Source: Acidobacteriota bacterium
Lineage (GTDB): Bacteria; Acidobacteriota; Terriglobia; Acidoferrales; UBA7541
NCBI GenBank assembly: GCA_019239815.1
Contig: JAFAZL010000074.1
Coordinates: forward strand, 1-12,868
Reading direction: 5' to 3'
DNA length: 12,868 bases
Of the stretch, positions 5,359-12,229 are shown one piece after another. The notes under the pieces were generated by a model that made no database searches, had not been told where the DNA came from, and saw nothing but the letters and a program-made list of their open reading frames with translations. A program made the position numbers and the translations under genes. The number at the start of each line of letters is the position of its first letter. The first letter of the stretch is position 1.

Positions 5359-6057
5359 CTACTGACGATTCCCGAGGCGATTGCGAAACATGAAAATGCC
5401 GAGCGCGATCAGGATCAGCGGCCAGAATTGCTGGATGCGCCACCAGGGGAACCAGTCAAAATTGTGCAAGAGCAGCAGTATGCCGATGAAAATGATCAGC
5501 GCGGGACCAATCGGTTTGCCCTTGCTGAAATTTTCGAGCGGATCGTCGAGCGCCATGCCCGCTTGTTTTGCTTTCGCGGTGCGATAGGCATCGATCGGCA
5601 TGTAGACCCAAAGGCCAGCGATGCAGAGCCAGAGCGCGGCTTCGGCGCCGCCACTGACGGCGCCATCGACGCCGAGGATGAACAAGAAAAGAAAAATCGC
5701 GAGATGGATGATGCCTTTGCCGAATTGCTCGTTGTAGAAAGCGCCGAGGCCGGGGAGGAATCCCAGGAAAAATGCGAGCGCGGGATTCGGGCCGGCGCCG
5801 GTTGGCGCGACGACCGGCAACGGCGGCGGAAGCGGTGCGTTCGGATCGGTGTAGTAATTCGCGGACGAACCGGCAGAAGCAGGTTGCGGAATCGCGGGCT
5901 GTTGCGGTGCTGCCGACGGTATCCCTACCGCACCGGCGAGGCAATCTTCGCAATAGAGAACATCGCGGACCGGGCGAACGCAAAGCGCGCACATCGGCTT
6001 GCCGCAATTGCGACAAAACCCGGTGGCATCCGCCTCACTGTGGACGGCACAGTTCAT
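5359..6057 (-). CDS. B-box zinc-finger / TM2-like / LiaF-like membrane protein
   Basis: About 232 residues. Residues 1-40 are a B-box-type double zinc site, with eight ligands in order: Cys3, His6, Cys15, Cys18, Cys23, Cys26, Cys36, Cys39. A proline-rich linker (about 47-90) follows, then a TM2-like segment (NPALAFFLGFLPGLGAFYN, GKGIIHLAIFLFLFILG, a third helix before YMPIDAYRTAK), and finally a DUF5668-type hairpin at about 187-230 (PALIIFIGILLLLHNFDWF, FWPLILIALGIFMFRNRL). The start is ATG at 6057: GAGGAGG lies 5 nt before it, and a frame extending to 6108 has no family sequence. Its ATG overlaps the TGA of the anti-sigma gene (ATGA, 6057-6054), so the two are translationally coupled. The zinc finger probably faces the cytosol and binds a partner, which is not identified. 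Confidence 0.87.
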   Translation of the reverse strand: MNCAVHSEADATGFCRNCGKPMCALCVRPVRDVLYCEDCLAGAVGIPSAAPQQPAIPQPASAGSSANYYTDPNAPLPPPLPVVAPTGAGPNPALAFFLGFLPGLGAFYNEQFGKGIIHLAIFLFLFILGVDGAVSGGAEAALWLCIAGLWVYMPIDAYRTAKAKQAGMALDDPLENFSKGKPIGPALIIFIGILLLLHNFDWFPWWRIQQFWPLILIALGIFMFRNRLGNRQ

Positions 6058-6761
6058 TGCAGCCTCCTCGCACTCGCAAGCACGGGGACGCTCAGATGGC
6101 CGGCCCAAACGGGTAGTTCGTCGGCGAGAATTTCAATCTGATGCGTGAGGTCGTTGGCGCGATTCTGCTGGCGCGGAGAAGTCGGTTTGGAGCCATCGGT
6201 CTGGCCAGGCTGCTTTTCGCGAGAAGGAACGACGCCTTCCTGACTGGTCGGCATGTCGCTGTCCTGGCGCAGGCGCGATTGAATTTCGGAAACGACGCGG
6301 AGGTCGTTCACGAATTTCGTGCTCTTGGCGTAGACCAAGTGCACCTGACGATCGGCGTTGCGATAGATCGAAGTAGGGCGAAGATCGGCGAGCTTTGGCT
6401 TGGTGAAGTTGAAGCCGAGGGCGCTGAGCAAAATGGCGAATGTGCCGGCGACGGAGAGCGCGCCATACGCGAGGCGCATTCCGCTGATGTTCTCGAACCA
6501 GCCGAAAAGGGCGCGCCAGCCGGTGACGGTTTTGCGCTTGCCAAGTGTTTTGTCGAGAATCGCGTACACAAGGCGAGGTGGAGGCTCGATCTGCTCCATC
6601 ACGTGCATGCTCGTGAGCAGTTTCGAGAGCTGAGCGACCAGCGGCGCGCAACGTGGGCAATCGCCGACGTGCGCCTCGAAAGACGCGCGGTCGTTCCTCG
6701 TCATAGCCTCATCGAGGTAATCGCTGAGCCGCGCTTCGATTTGTTCACAAGTCCAGATCAT
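6054..6761 (-). CDS. membrane-anchored zinc-finger (ZAS) anti-sigma factor
   Basis: A 235-residue protein encoded just after an ECF sigma factor. The N-terminus carries the ZAS signature His31-x3-Cys35-x2-Cys38 (AHVGDCPRC), with Cys5 as the likely fourth ligand. This domain normally wraps the sigma factor in the cytosol. One membrane helix lies at about 97-117 (LAYGALSVAGTFAILLSALGF), followed by some 115 residues outside the membrane, rich in Gln, Asn, Ser and Lys, with no recognised domain. Release would presumably need proteolysis or conformational change, and no protease gene is nearby. The ATG is at 6761, 84 nt after the sigma stop, in an unusual purine-rich leader. Its TGA overlaps the next start. 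Confidence 0.9.
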   Translation of the reverse strand: MIWTCEQIEARLSDYLDEAMTRNDRASFEAHVGDCPRCAPLVAQLSKLLTSMHVMEQIEPPPRLVYAILDKTLGKRKTVTGWRALFGWFENISGMRLAYGALSVAGTFAILLSALGFNFTKPKLADLRPTSIYRNADRQVHLVYAKSTKFVNDLRVVSEIQSRLRQDSDMPTSQEGVVPSREKQPGQTDGSKPTSPRQQNRANDLTHQIEILADELPVWAGHLSVPVLASARRLQ

Positions 6762-6784
6762 CTTCGTTTGGTGCTGCTCTCGCT

Positions 6785-6829
6785 CTTCTTCTTACTTTGA
6801 CTCTCTACTCTCATTCCTTCTTCTTACTT
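6785..6829 (-). repeat. 13-bp direct repeat in the sigma/anti-sigma spacer
   Basis: CTTCTTCTTACTT occurs at 6785-6797 and 6817-6829, that is AAGTAAGAAGAAG twice in the message. The 84-nt spacer between the sigma stop (6846) and the anti-sigma start (6761) is almost entirely purine on the coding strand. It could slow or aid ribosomes and so set the sigma to anti-sigma ratio, or arise by slippage. Confidence 0.45.
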
Positions 6830-6845
6830 ACGGTGTTCCTGGCGT

Positions 6846-7415
6846 TTAAGATGGCCTGACGCCCATCTGCTGCAAAATCCTGGCTAACTCGATTCGGCCC
6901 CGGTTAATTCTTGATTTTACCGTTCCTTCCGGTACGGATAAAACTCGTTGTATCTCGATGTATTCCAGCTGCTGCAAGTCTCGCAAAATGACGGCTTCGC
7001 GCAATTCGGGCGAAAGCTTGGTCAGGGCGGTCTGGACTTGCGAGCTGAGCTCGTTGAGGAGCAGCTGCTGGTCGGGCCTGCGTCCCGCGGACTCCTTGTT
7101 CTCGACGACCGGCATGGCGTCGTCGAGAGAATCGGTCATCCGATCGCGTTTCGTGCGACGGTAATGATCGATCAAGAGGTTGCGGGTGACGCTGGTTACC
7201 CAAGTTGCGAAACCTCCGTGCGCCGACCGATAGCTCGCCAAGGTGCGATAGACCCGCAGAAAAACTTCCTGCGAGAGATCCTCGGCTTCGCCGCCGTTGC
7301 CGGTGAAGCGGTAACAGATGTTGAAGATGCGGCGAGAGTGTCGACGTACAAGCTCCTCCCAGGCTGAACCGTCTCCCTGGAGGCATTGCTGGACCAGTTG
7401 GGCATCCTGCTCCAA
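6846..7415 (-). CDS. ECF-family RNA polymerase sigma factor
   Basis: A 189-residue sigma-70 factor with only regions 2 and 4. Region 2 spans about 24-95 (VRRHSRRIFNICYRFTG, AEDLSQEVFLRVYRTL, FATWVTSVTRNLLIDHYRR). Region 4 spans about 125-182 (LTKLSPELREAVILRDLQQ, then VPEGTVKSRINRGRIELARIL, the helix-turn-helix that reads the -35). The only workable in-frame start is TTG at 7415, with stop codons just upstream. Its ribosome site is poor (GAGG about 11 nt away), which may keep levels low. It heads the cluster down to 3510 and is followed by its anti-sigma gene. A matching ECF promoter lies upstream at 7488-7463, which suggests autoregulation. The inducing stress is unknown; the cluster content points to the cell envelope. 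Confidence 0.93.
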   Translation of the reverse strand: MEQDAQLVQQCLQGDGSAWEELVRRHSRRIFNICYRFTGNGGEAEDLSQEVFLRVYRTLASYRSAHGGFATWVTSVTRNLLIDHYRRTKRDRMTDSLDDAMPVVENKESAGRRPDQQLLLNELSSQVQTALTKLSPELREAVILRDLQQLEYIEIQRVLSVPEGTVKSRINRGRIELARILQQMGVRPS

Positions 7416-7462
7416 CTCTCATCAGCCTCGAATCCTGGTACGTCTCGGCCTGCACACTCTGG

Positions 7463-7488
7463 AACGCAAATTGCCGCCCAAAAGTTCC
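7463..7488 (-). promoter_or_regulatory. ECF-type promoter of the sigma-factor operon
   Basis: On the minus strand, GGAACTT (7488-7482) and CGTT (7466-7463) are separated by 15 nt (17 from the AAC core). This matches the usual ECF architecture of an AAC-containing -35 and a CGT-type -10. It would place transcription start near 7455, 40 nt before the TTG start. The -35 overlaps a palindrome TTCCC-T-GGGAA (7485-7495), and a hairpin GGAAGC-TGTTT-GCTTCC (7492-7508) lies next to it, possibly a second control site. Confidence 0.5.
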
Positions 7489-7639
7489 CTGGGAAGCTGT
7501 TTGCTTCCAAAGGGTTGAAGGCAGGTCAGTTGCGCGAGAGTGAGACAGTTGGGCAACACGGTTGGCGGCATCTTACCACTGGCGGAGCGAAACACAAGCG
7601 AACCTACGTCCAACAACATTGGTAACGAAGGAGGAGGTC

Positions 7640-7837
7640 GTGTCCACAACAAGAGCTTTTAGAAAGGGGAGACGTTTAGCAGTGTTAATTCCGGTCCGGG
7701 CGGTGAAGGTCGGAAACATTCGAGCTGGGGATATGGTCGAAGTCACAGTGCGCCCGATAAAAATTCGGCCGAAATTAAGAGAACTCGTCGCGGGTATTAC
7801 TTTGCGCAACCGCCATTCGGAACCGGATCGCGAGTGA
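7640..7837 (+). CDS. orphan MazE/AbrB-like (SpoVT fold) antitoxin-type protein
   Basis: A 65-residue protein. The stretch RKGRRLAVLIPVRAV corresponds to the MazE swapped-hairpin start (usually KWGNSLAVRIP), GNIRAGDMVEVTV to the following strand pair, and LVAGITLRNRHSE to the C-terminal toxin-binding tail (typically L-x-GITPENxH). GTG at 7640 is chosen because AAGGAGGAGG (7628-7637) stands just before it. The open frame begins at 7562 but its extra sequence is not family-like. No MazF toxin is encoded on either side, and the DNA-binding hairpin has lost the W-G-N residues for R-R. It may be a solitary regulator, a decayed antitoxin, or partner to a distant toxin. The family assignment is by motif recognition only. 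Confidence 0.66.
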   Translation: MSTTRAFRKGRRLAVLIPVRAVKVGNIRAGDMVEVTVRPIKIRPKLRELVAGITLRNRHSEPDRE

Positions 7838-7875
7838 TCAGCACGACTTTAGCCTGACTACTGTGAGGGTGAGCC

Positions 7876-8208
7876 GTGAAGAAGTCGATTCTGTGGGCCC
7901 TGGTTGTCGGGATACTTTTGGTTGCCTCGGTTTTCTGGATCGATGAGCAACTTGAGCTGAACCCGGATCGGTTAGAAGGGGCGATCGCCAAAGAAATTCC
8001 ACCCGGAACTCCCAAGAGCGAAGTGCTTATTTTCGTGCGTGCTCACAAACCGGTTGCCTTTGATGATTTGGGCGCACATGTCAAATGTAGGCTTACCGGC
8101 CGGGCGCTGAATTTGGTCTATCGACGCGACGTGGTAATAACTTTCGAATTTTCTCCGGACGGAAAGCTGTTGTCCCATTCGATGACTGTCTTCCAGACGT
8201 TTCTGTAG
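7876..8208 (+). CDS. small membrane-anchored or exported protein of unknown function
   Basis: 110 residues. The N-terminus is a signal-anchor or signal peptide: Lys2-Lys3, then a hydrophobic run about 5-22 (ILWALVVGILLVASVFW), without a lipobox cysteine. The rest is a small soluble domain with IPPGTPKSEVLIFVRAHKP, then a strand-rich end (VVITFEFSPDGKLLSHSM). The opening GTPKSEV and the closing strand with D-G-K-L recall BamE/SmpA-like small folds, but this is only a resemblance. The start is GTG at 7876, with the partial ribosome site GAGGGTGAG upstream. It begins 38 nt after the MazE-like gene and may be co-transcribed. It does not look like a MazF toxin. Confidence 0.68.
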   Translation: MKKSILWALVVGILLVASVFWIDEQLELNPDRLEGAIAKEIPPGTPKSEVLIFVRAHKPVAFDDLGAHVKCRLTGRALNLVYRRDVVITFEFSPDGKLLSHSMTVFQTFL

Positions 8209-8312
8209 TCTCGAGGACTTAAGCTTCGGTTTCTTTGGTCATTCAAGTATTTCTTGGCGAACGACAGCTTATTGCTGGTCCGATTCGTAGATCGTCGATG
8301 ATTCCGGCAACT

Positions 8313-8321
8313 TGATAGACT
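8313..8321 (+). promoter_or_regulatory. extended -10 promoter of the VOC gene, probably leaderless
   Basis: TG (8313-8314) followed by TAGACT (8316-8321) is an extended -10 ending 7 nt before the ATG at 8329. Transcription would therefore start at or next to the start codon. No Shine-Dalgarno sequence is present in the 7-nt gap, and no clear -35 is seen. Confidence 0.45.
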
Positions 8322-8328
8322 GAGCGAT

Positions 8329-8718
8329 ATGGCGCAGACGATAGGTCACGTGACGCTCGTCGTACGGAAGTATGACGAGGCCATCGAGTTCTTTACGAAG
8401 GCGATGGATTTTGAGCTGCTAGAAGATGCGCCGTTGGATTCACAGAAGCGATGGGTGTTGGTGGGACCAAGAGGGTCAAGCGGCACGACGCTTTTGCTGG
8501 CGGAGGCTGCTACACCGGAACAACGCGCGTCGATCGGGAATCAGACAGGCGGGCGGGTTTTTCTATTTCTACAAACCGATGATTTCTGGAATGACTACCA
8601 CCGGATGGTTTCTGCCGGTGTGCGGTTTAACGAGCAGCCTCGTGAAGAGAGTTACGGAGTGGTTGCCGTCTTTGAGGATCTTTACGGTAACAAATGGGAT
8701 TTAATCCAGCACAAATGA
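8329..8718 (+). CDS. VOC-superfamily protein (glyoxalase/dioxygenase fold)
   Basis: 129 residues, the usual size for a single-domain vicinal-oxygen-chelate protein made of two beta-alpha-beta-beta-beta modules. The first module opens with HVTLVVRKYDEAIEFFTKAMDFELLED (His7 as likely metal ligand). The second runs from VFLFLQTDDFWNDYHRMVSAGVRF to AVFEDLYGNKWDLIQ, the standard VOC ending. Members include glyoxalases, epoxide-opening resistance proteins and ring-cleaving dioxygenases, and the sequence does not decide among them. The substrate is unknown. It stands alone with its own promoter and ends 17 nt from the convergent DUF1697 gene. Confidence 0.9.
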   Translation: MAQTIGHVTLVVRKYDEAIEFFTKAMDFELLEDAPLDSQKRWVLVGPRGSSGTTLLLAEAATPEQRASIGNQTGGRVFLFLQTDDFWNDYHRMVSAGVRFNEQPREESYGVVAVFEDLYGNKWDLIQHK

Positions 8719-8735
8719 ATTTGGGATTCTCGAAA

Positions 8736-9287
8736 TCAAGCCTCCATTTTTTCCGCCATTTCTAACATTTTGGTGACGCTGTTCCAGTTGCGGGCGGTGC
8801 CTTGGACTTTCAGCGTTTTCGGGATGAGGGCCCAGTTGAGTTTGGAGCGGCCGGCGCCGTTGGGGAAGTAAATGTAGGCTTCACGGCCTTCGATGAAGAG
8901 TTCTTCGGGGTCGGTCTTGATGGCGCGGGCTTGTTTGCGTGCGGCTTCGCCGGGATCGCCGGAGAAAAATGTGACGAGCAGTTTGCCGGGGTGGATGTCT
9001 TTGCGTTTGGCGAAAGGATTTTGCGCTATGACTTCGCGGAGGTCCTTCGTGCTGCGCAGGATGGCGTCAGTCTGAAATCCGAATTTCTTGTGGATAGCGG
9101 CTTCGAGTTTTTGGCGGAGTTTGTCGAGGTCGCGTTCCTCAGTTTTGAAGATGACGTTGCCGCTCTGCACGTAGGTTTGCGGATCGCTCAGTTTTAGTGA
9201 TGTGCAGAGTTTCTTGAGGTCGTCCATCTTGACGCGGTTGTGAGCGCCGAGATTGATGCCGCGCAGCATGCAGAGGACGACTGGCAT
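8736..9287 (-). CDS. DUF1697 family protein
   Basis: 183 residues, full length for DUF1697, a widespread soluble family without an established biochemical role. Conserved features are LRGINLGAHNRVKMDDLKK at the start, TYVQSGNVIF in the middle, and TARNWNSVTKMLEMA at the end. ATG at 9287 is preferred over ATG at 9299 because it gives the normal family N-terminus, and because a TATGAT hexamer (9300-9295) ends exactly 7 nt before it; the earlier ATG lies inside that hexamer. It lies 41 nt after the permease gene on the same strand, so some read-through is also likely. Confidence 0.92.
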   Translation of the reverse strand: MPVVLCMLRGINLGAHNRVKMDDLKKLCTSLKLSDPQTYVQSGNVIFKTEERDLDKLRQKLEAAIHKKFGFQTDAILRSTKDLREVIAQNPFAKRKDIHPGKLLVTFFSGDPGEAARKQARAIKTDPEELFIEGREAYIYFPNGAGRSKLNWALIPKTLKVQGTARNWNSVTKMLEMAEKMEA

Positions 9288-9294
9288 AGGCGCG

Positions 9295-9300
9295 ATCATA
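9295..9300 (-). promoter_or_regulatory. -10 box of the DUF1697 gene, probably leaderless
   Basis: The minus strand reads TATGAT at 9300-9295, preceded directly by TG, with 7 nt to the ATG at 9287 and no Shine-Dalgarno. It sits in the 41-nt gap after the permease stop. The match and spacing agree with the promoters at 307-315 and 8313-8321. Confidence 0.42.
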
Positions 9301-9328
9301 CAGGCATTCGGCGACTTGCGTCGCGGGC

Positions 9329-11902
9329 CTATTCGTAGCGGAGGGCGCGCATGGGGTCGAGGCGGCTGGCGCGGATGGCGGGGATGTAGCCGGCGGCGAA
9401 GGCGACGACGGCGAGGCCGACCGTTGCGAGGATGAGCGTGATGGGGTCGTGGCCGGTGAGGCCGTAGAGCTGGCTGCGGACGACGCTGGTGAGCGCAAGT
9501 GCAACGGGAACGCCGACGGCGATGCCGACGCCGACCGAAATCAAGACATCGCGCATTACCATCCAGACGACATCGCGCTGCGCCGCGCCGAGCGCCATGC
9601 GGATGCCGATTTCGCGCGTGCGCTGCACGACATTGTAGGCCATCAATCCGTACAGGCCGACGGCCGCGAGAATCGTGGCGAGCAAACCGAATACGGTCGA
9701 AAGGCTCGCTATCATGCGCTCGGCGGAGAGCGAATTTTGAATTTGCTCATCGGTCGTGCGCATGTCGAAGATTGGTATGTTGGCGTCGAGGTCGCGCACT
9801 TTTTCGCGGATCGAATTCATCACCACTTTGGGATCGGCGGTTGTCCGCACATAGACCGTCATTCCGCCAGCGCCTCTTCCCGCGAGATACGGTATGTACG
9901 CTTGCGGAGGAATCTCGTCGCGTAGATCCGTGTATTTGATGTCTTTCACGACGCCGATGACTTCCATGTCGGTTTTTGTGCCAGGATCGGAGCCGAAGCC
10001 CAGGTGACGACCGATGGGATCGCGCCCGGCGAAAAACTTACGCGCGAAGGTTTCGTTGATCATCACGGTGGCTGGGACATAGTTGTCATCCGGATCGCTA
10101 CTGACACGATCGCTGTGTTTCATTTCGCGAGTGTCGGCGGCGGTGAAGTCACGTCCGGAAACAATCGGCACACCCAGAGTCGCGAAATAATTCGGGCTGA
10201 TCGAATTCATGTAGGGTTCGGCGCGGTCGTCGGGCTTGTCGGGATTGTAGCCTTCGACGGTCATGCTGCTGTCCCACTCATCGTGTTCGAGGATGCGCAT
10301 GCTGGAAAGCCCGACTGACTCCACGCCCGGAAGCGTCTTGAGGCTTTCGGTGAGTTCGCGGTAGGTGAGTTTTACGCGATCGGGTTTGTAGCCGCTCAGA
10401 GTGGGATCGATTTCGAAGCCGATCAGGCGGGAAGCGTTGAAGCCCGGCCCCAGCTGACTGAGGTTGTCCAGACTGCGGAGGAAAAGGCCAGCGCCGATGA
10501 GCAGCAGGAGCGAGAGCGCGACCTGCACGACCACGAGCGATTTGCGCAGGCCTTTGTTGCCGCTGCCGACGACGGCGCTGGCTTCGTCTTTCAGCACGGT
10601 GCCGACGTTTGGTTTTGTGGTTTGCAATGCGGGCACAAGTCCAAATGCGAGCGCCGTGAGCGCTGAAATGCCGAAGGTGAAGAGGAGTACCTTCAAATCG
10701 GGCGTCGTCGTGATGTTGAGACGCGCTGAATCGGCGGGGAGATAGAGAGACATCAACGCTTTGTCGGCCCAGAACGCCAGAAGCAAACCGAGAACGCCGC
10801 CGGCCATCGCGAGCACGAGCATCTCGATCAGGAGCTGCGTGATGATGCGGCCGCGGCTCGCGCCGATCGCGAGGCGAATCGCCATTTCTTTTTGACGGCG
10901 CGTGGCGCGCGCAAGCAGCAGGTTCGCGATGTTTGCACACGCGATGAGCAGAACCATTCCGGTGGTCGCCATCAGCACCCAGAGCGGAGTGGAGAGCCCC
11001 GACTGTACGTTCTGCCTGCCTTGCGAGCCGGGAAGCACATCCATCCAACATTTTACAAATTGCTCGCGGTCGTAAGGCGAGGCGTTGCGAAAGGCCTCTT
11101 CTTTCACTTCCATCTCCAGCATCGAGTGCATGTAGGGTTGCAGCGATGCCTTTGCCTTTTCGGCAGATACTCCCGGCTTAAGGCGGCCAAAGACATTCAC
11201 CCAACGGTTGCGGCGACTGATGAGCATGTCCTTATTTCCCCAGGGCATCAGCTCTTGCTGCATCATCAGCGGAACGAAAATTGATGGCGGATCGCCGAGC
11301 TCCACGCCATCGAAGCCGGCCTGAGACACGCCGATGACGGTCATCTTGTTGTTGTTCACGAGGATCGTGCTGCCGATGGCGTCGGGCTTTGCGCCGAACT
11401 TATCGCGCCAATAGTTGTAGCTCAGGATAACGAGGGGATGGCCGTGGGGCGTTTTGTCGTCGTCGGGAGTGAAAGGGCGGCCGATTGCCGTGGTCACACC
11501 AAGCACGTCGAAGTAAGTGCCCGAGACGAGTTCGGCCTTTATGCGTTCGGAGGAATTTCCGATGGTGACACTGGAGTAGATCGGGAAGCGCGCGAGCATT
11601 CCGCTGAAAACTTCGTTGTGCGCTTGAAAATCCTTGTACATCGGGTAGGAGATCGCATTTGAGCCCCAATTGCTGCCGTAGTGCTTTCCGCGCACGGTGA
11701 GGAGCACGAGGCTGTGCGGATCTTTCACGGGGAGAAGGCGGAGAAGGACTTGATTCAGGAGAGTGAAGATGGCGGTGTTTGCGCCGATGCCCAAGGCGAG
11801 CGTCAGCACTGCTACCAGAGTGAATCCAGGTGTGCGTCGCAACGTTCGCAGAGCAAAGCTGACGTCTCGAAGCGCCGTGCGCCACATGTTGACCAGATTC
11901 AT
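9329..11902 (-). CDS. ADOP-type permease (MacB/FtsX family, fused double permease)
   Basis: 857 residues from ATG 11902. One membrane helix near 27-50, a MacB-like periplasmic core at about 55-295, three helices at 307-330, 356-379 and 404-425, then a second unit: helix 455-475, second periplasmic core about 480-725, and three helices at 733-758, 784-806 and 820-842. Hallmarks are RTPGFTLVAVLTLALGIGAN at the start, ACANIANLLLARATRRQKEMAIRLAIGAS after the first core, and VVQRTREIGIRMALGAAQRDV near the end. This duplicated layout without a fused or adjacent ATPase is that of acidobacterial duplicated orphan permeases. By analogy with MacB it would move or extract a substrate across the envelope using an ATPase encoded elsewhere; the substrate is unknown. 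The frame is open to 11971, but the extra 23 residues cover the hairpin and are not family-like. Confidence 0.93.
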   Translation of the reverse strand: MNLVNMWRTALRDVSFALRTLRRTPGFTLVAVLTLALGIGANTAIFTLLNQVLLRLLPVKDPHSLVLLTVRGKHYGSNWGSNAISYPMYKDFQAHNEVFSGMLARFPIYSSVTIGNSSERIKAELVSGTYFDVLGVTTAIGRPFTPDDDKTPHGHPLVILSYNYWRDKFGAKPDAIGSTILVNNNKMTVIGVSQAGFDGVELGDPPSIFVPLMMQQELMPWGNKDMLISRRNRWVNVFGRLKPGVSAEKAKASLQPYMHSMLEMEVKEEAFRNASPYDREQFVKCWMDVLPGSQGRQNVQSGLSTPLWVLMATTGMVLLIACANIANLLLARATRRQKEMAIRLAIGASRGRIITQLLIEMLVLAMAGGVLGLLLAFWADKALMSLYLPADSARLNITTTPDLKVLLFTFGISALTALAFGLVPALQTTKPNVGTVLKDEASAVVGSGNKGLRKSLVVVQVALSLLLLIGAGLFLRSLDNLSQLGPGFNASRLIGFEIDPTLSGYKPDRVKLTYRELTESLKTLPGVESVGLSSMRILEHDEWDSSMTVEGYNPDKPDDRAEPYMNSISPNYFATLGVPIVSGRDFTAADTREMKHSDRVSSDPDDNYVPATVMINETFARKFFAGRDPIGRHLGFGSDPGTKTDMEVIGVVKDIKYTDLRDEIPPQAYIPYLAGRGAGGMTVYVRTTADPKVVMNSIREKVRDLDANIPIFDMRTTDEQIQNSLSAERMIASLSTVFGLLATILAAVGLYGLMAYNVVQRTREIGIRMALGAAQRDVVWMVMRDVLISVGVGIAVGVPVALALTSVVRSQLYGLTGHDPITLILATVGLAVVAFAAGYIPAIRASRLDPMRALRYE

Positions 11903-11923
11903 GCTGTCCCCCGCCGAAATATT

Positions 11924-11960
11924 GGCAGCGACCCCGGGGTGTAGGGTCGGGGTCGCTACC
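11924..11960. repeat. long GC-rich inverted repeat upstream of the permease
   Basis: AGCGACCCC (11927-11935) pairs with GGGGTCGCT (11949-11957). Allowing one mismatch, the arms extend to 12 bp (11924-11935 with 11949-11960) around a 13-nt loop. It ends 22 nt before the permease ATG and overlaps a possible -10, so it could be an operator or a leader hairpin. Its style (GCGACC, C-rich, then CTAC on the minus strand) recalls the hairpin at 2832-2855, so a dispersed repeat is also possible. Confidence 0.5.
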
Positions 11961-12183
11961 TTAGCCACCAAAAGACAAAACCGAGCGTGCCACTATTCAA
12001 GACGATGGCGATTCGAAATGGTCTTGTCTGAAGTGCATATGCAAAACCGACAACCAGAGAGAAGTACGAGCTCTCCGGGAAGGCGATGTTCCGCGGCACT
12101 TTATCGACTCGGCCGAGGAGGACATTTTGGCCGAGCAGGGAAGAAGCCCGTGTCTCGCCGCAGTGTCTTGAAGGACGGCACCG

Positions 12184-12192
12184 TGATATAGA
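12184..12192 (+). promoter_or_regulatory. extended -10 promoter of the RidA gene
   Basis: TGATATAGA has TG at 12184-12185 and hexamer TATAGA at 12187-12192. The start of transcription would be near 12199, leaving a leader of about 31 nt that contains the AGGTGA ribosome site. No good -35 is present at 17 bp. Confidence 0.45.
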
Positions 12193-12229
12193 TGTTCGCT
12201 GCCGCTTAACTCAGAGTGAGGTGATTGCC

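Larger units (their letters stand above)
11903..12229. other. 327-bp divergent spacer between the permease and RidA genes
   Basis: I see no gene in this spacer: several open frames cross it but none resembles a protein family. It holds the inverted repeat at 11924-11960, a candidate minus-strand extended -10 (TGCCAATAT, 11927-11919) overlapping that repeat about 16 nt before the permease ATG, and the RidA promoter at 12184-12192. The duplicated phrase GGCCGAG at 12111 and 12130 has no evident meaning. Confidence 0.5.

Noticed and set aside
5347..6141. 264-codon + strand open frame opposite the B-box/TM2 gene
   Set aside because: Its minus-strand partner has zinc ligands, membrane helices, a Shine-Dalgarno sequence and an operon context; this one has none.
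6141..6800. 219-codon + strand open frame opposite the anti-sigma gene
   Set aside because: Antisense to a gene with a clear ZAS motif; no ribosome site and no family resemblance.
11903..11971. 23-residue N-terminal extension of the permease
   Set aside because: It covers the 11924-11960 inverted repeat and does not resemble the N-terminus of this permease type; the ATG at 11902 gives the usual start.
12086..12229. 48-residue N-terminal extension of the RidA protein
   Set aside because: Arg/Cys-rich and not family-like; it runs through the promoter at 12184-12192 and the ribosome site at 12219-12224.
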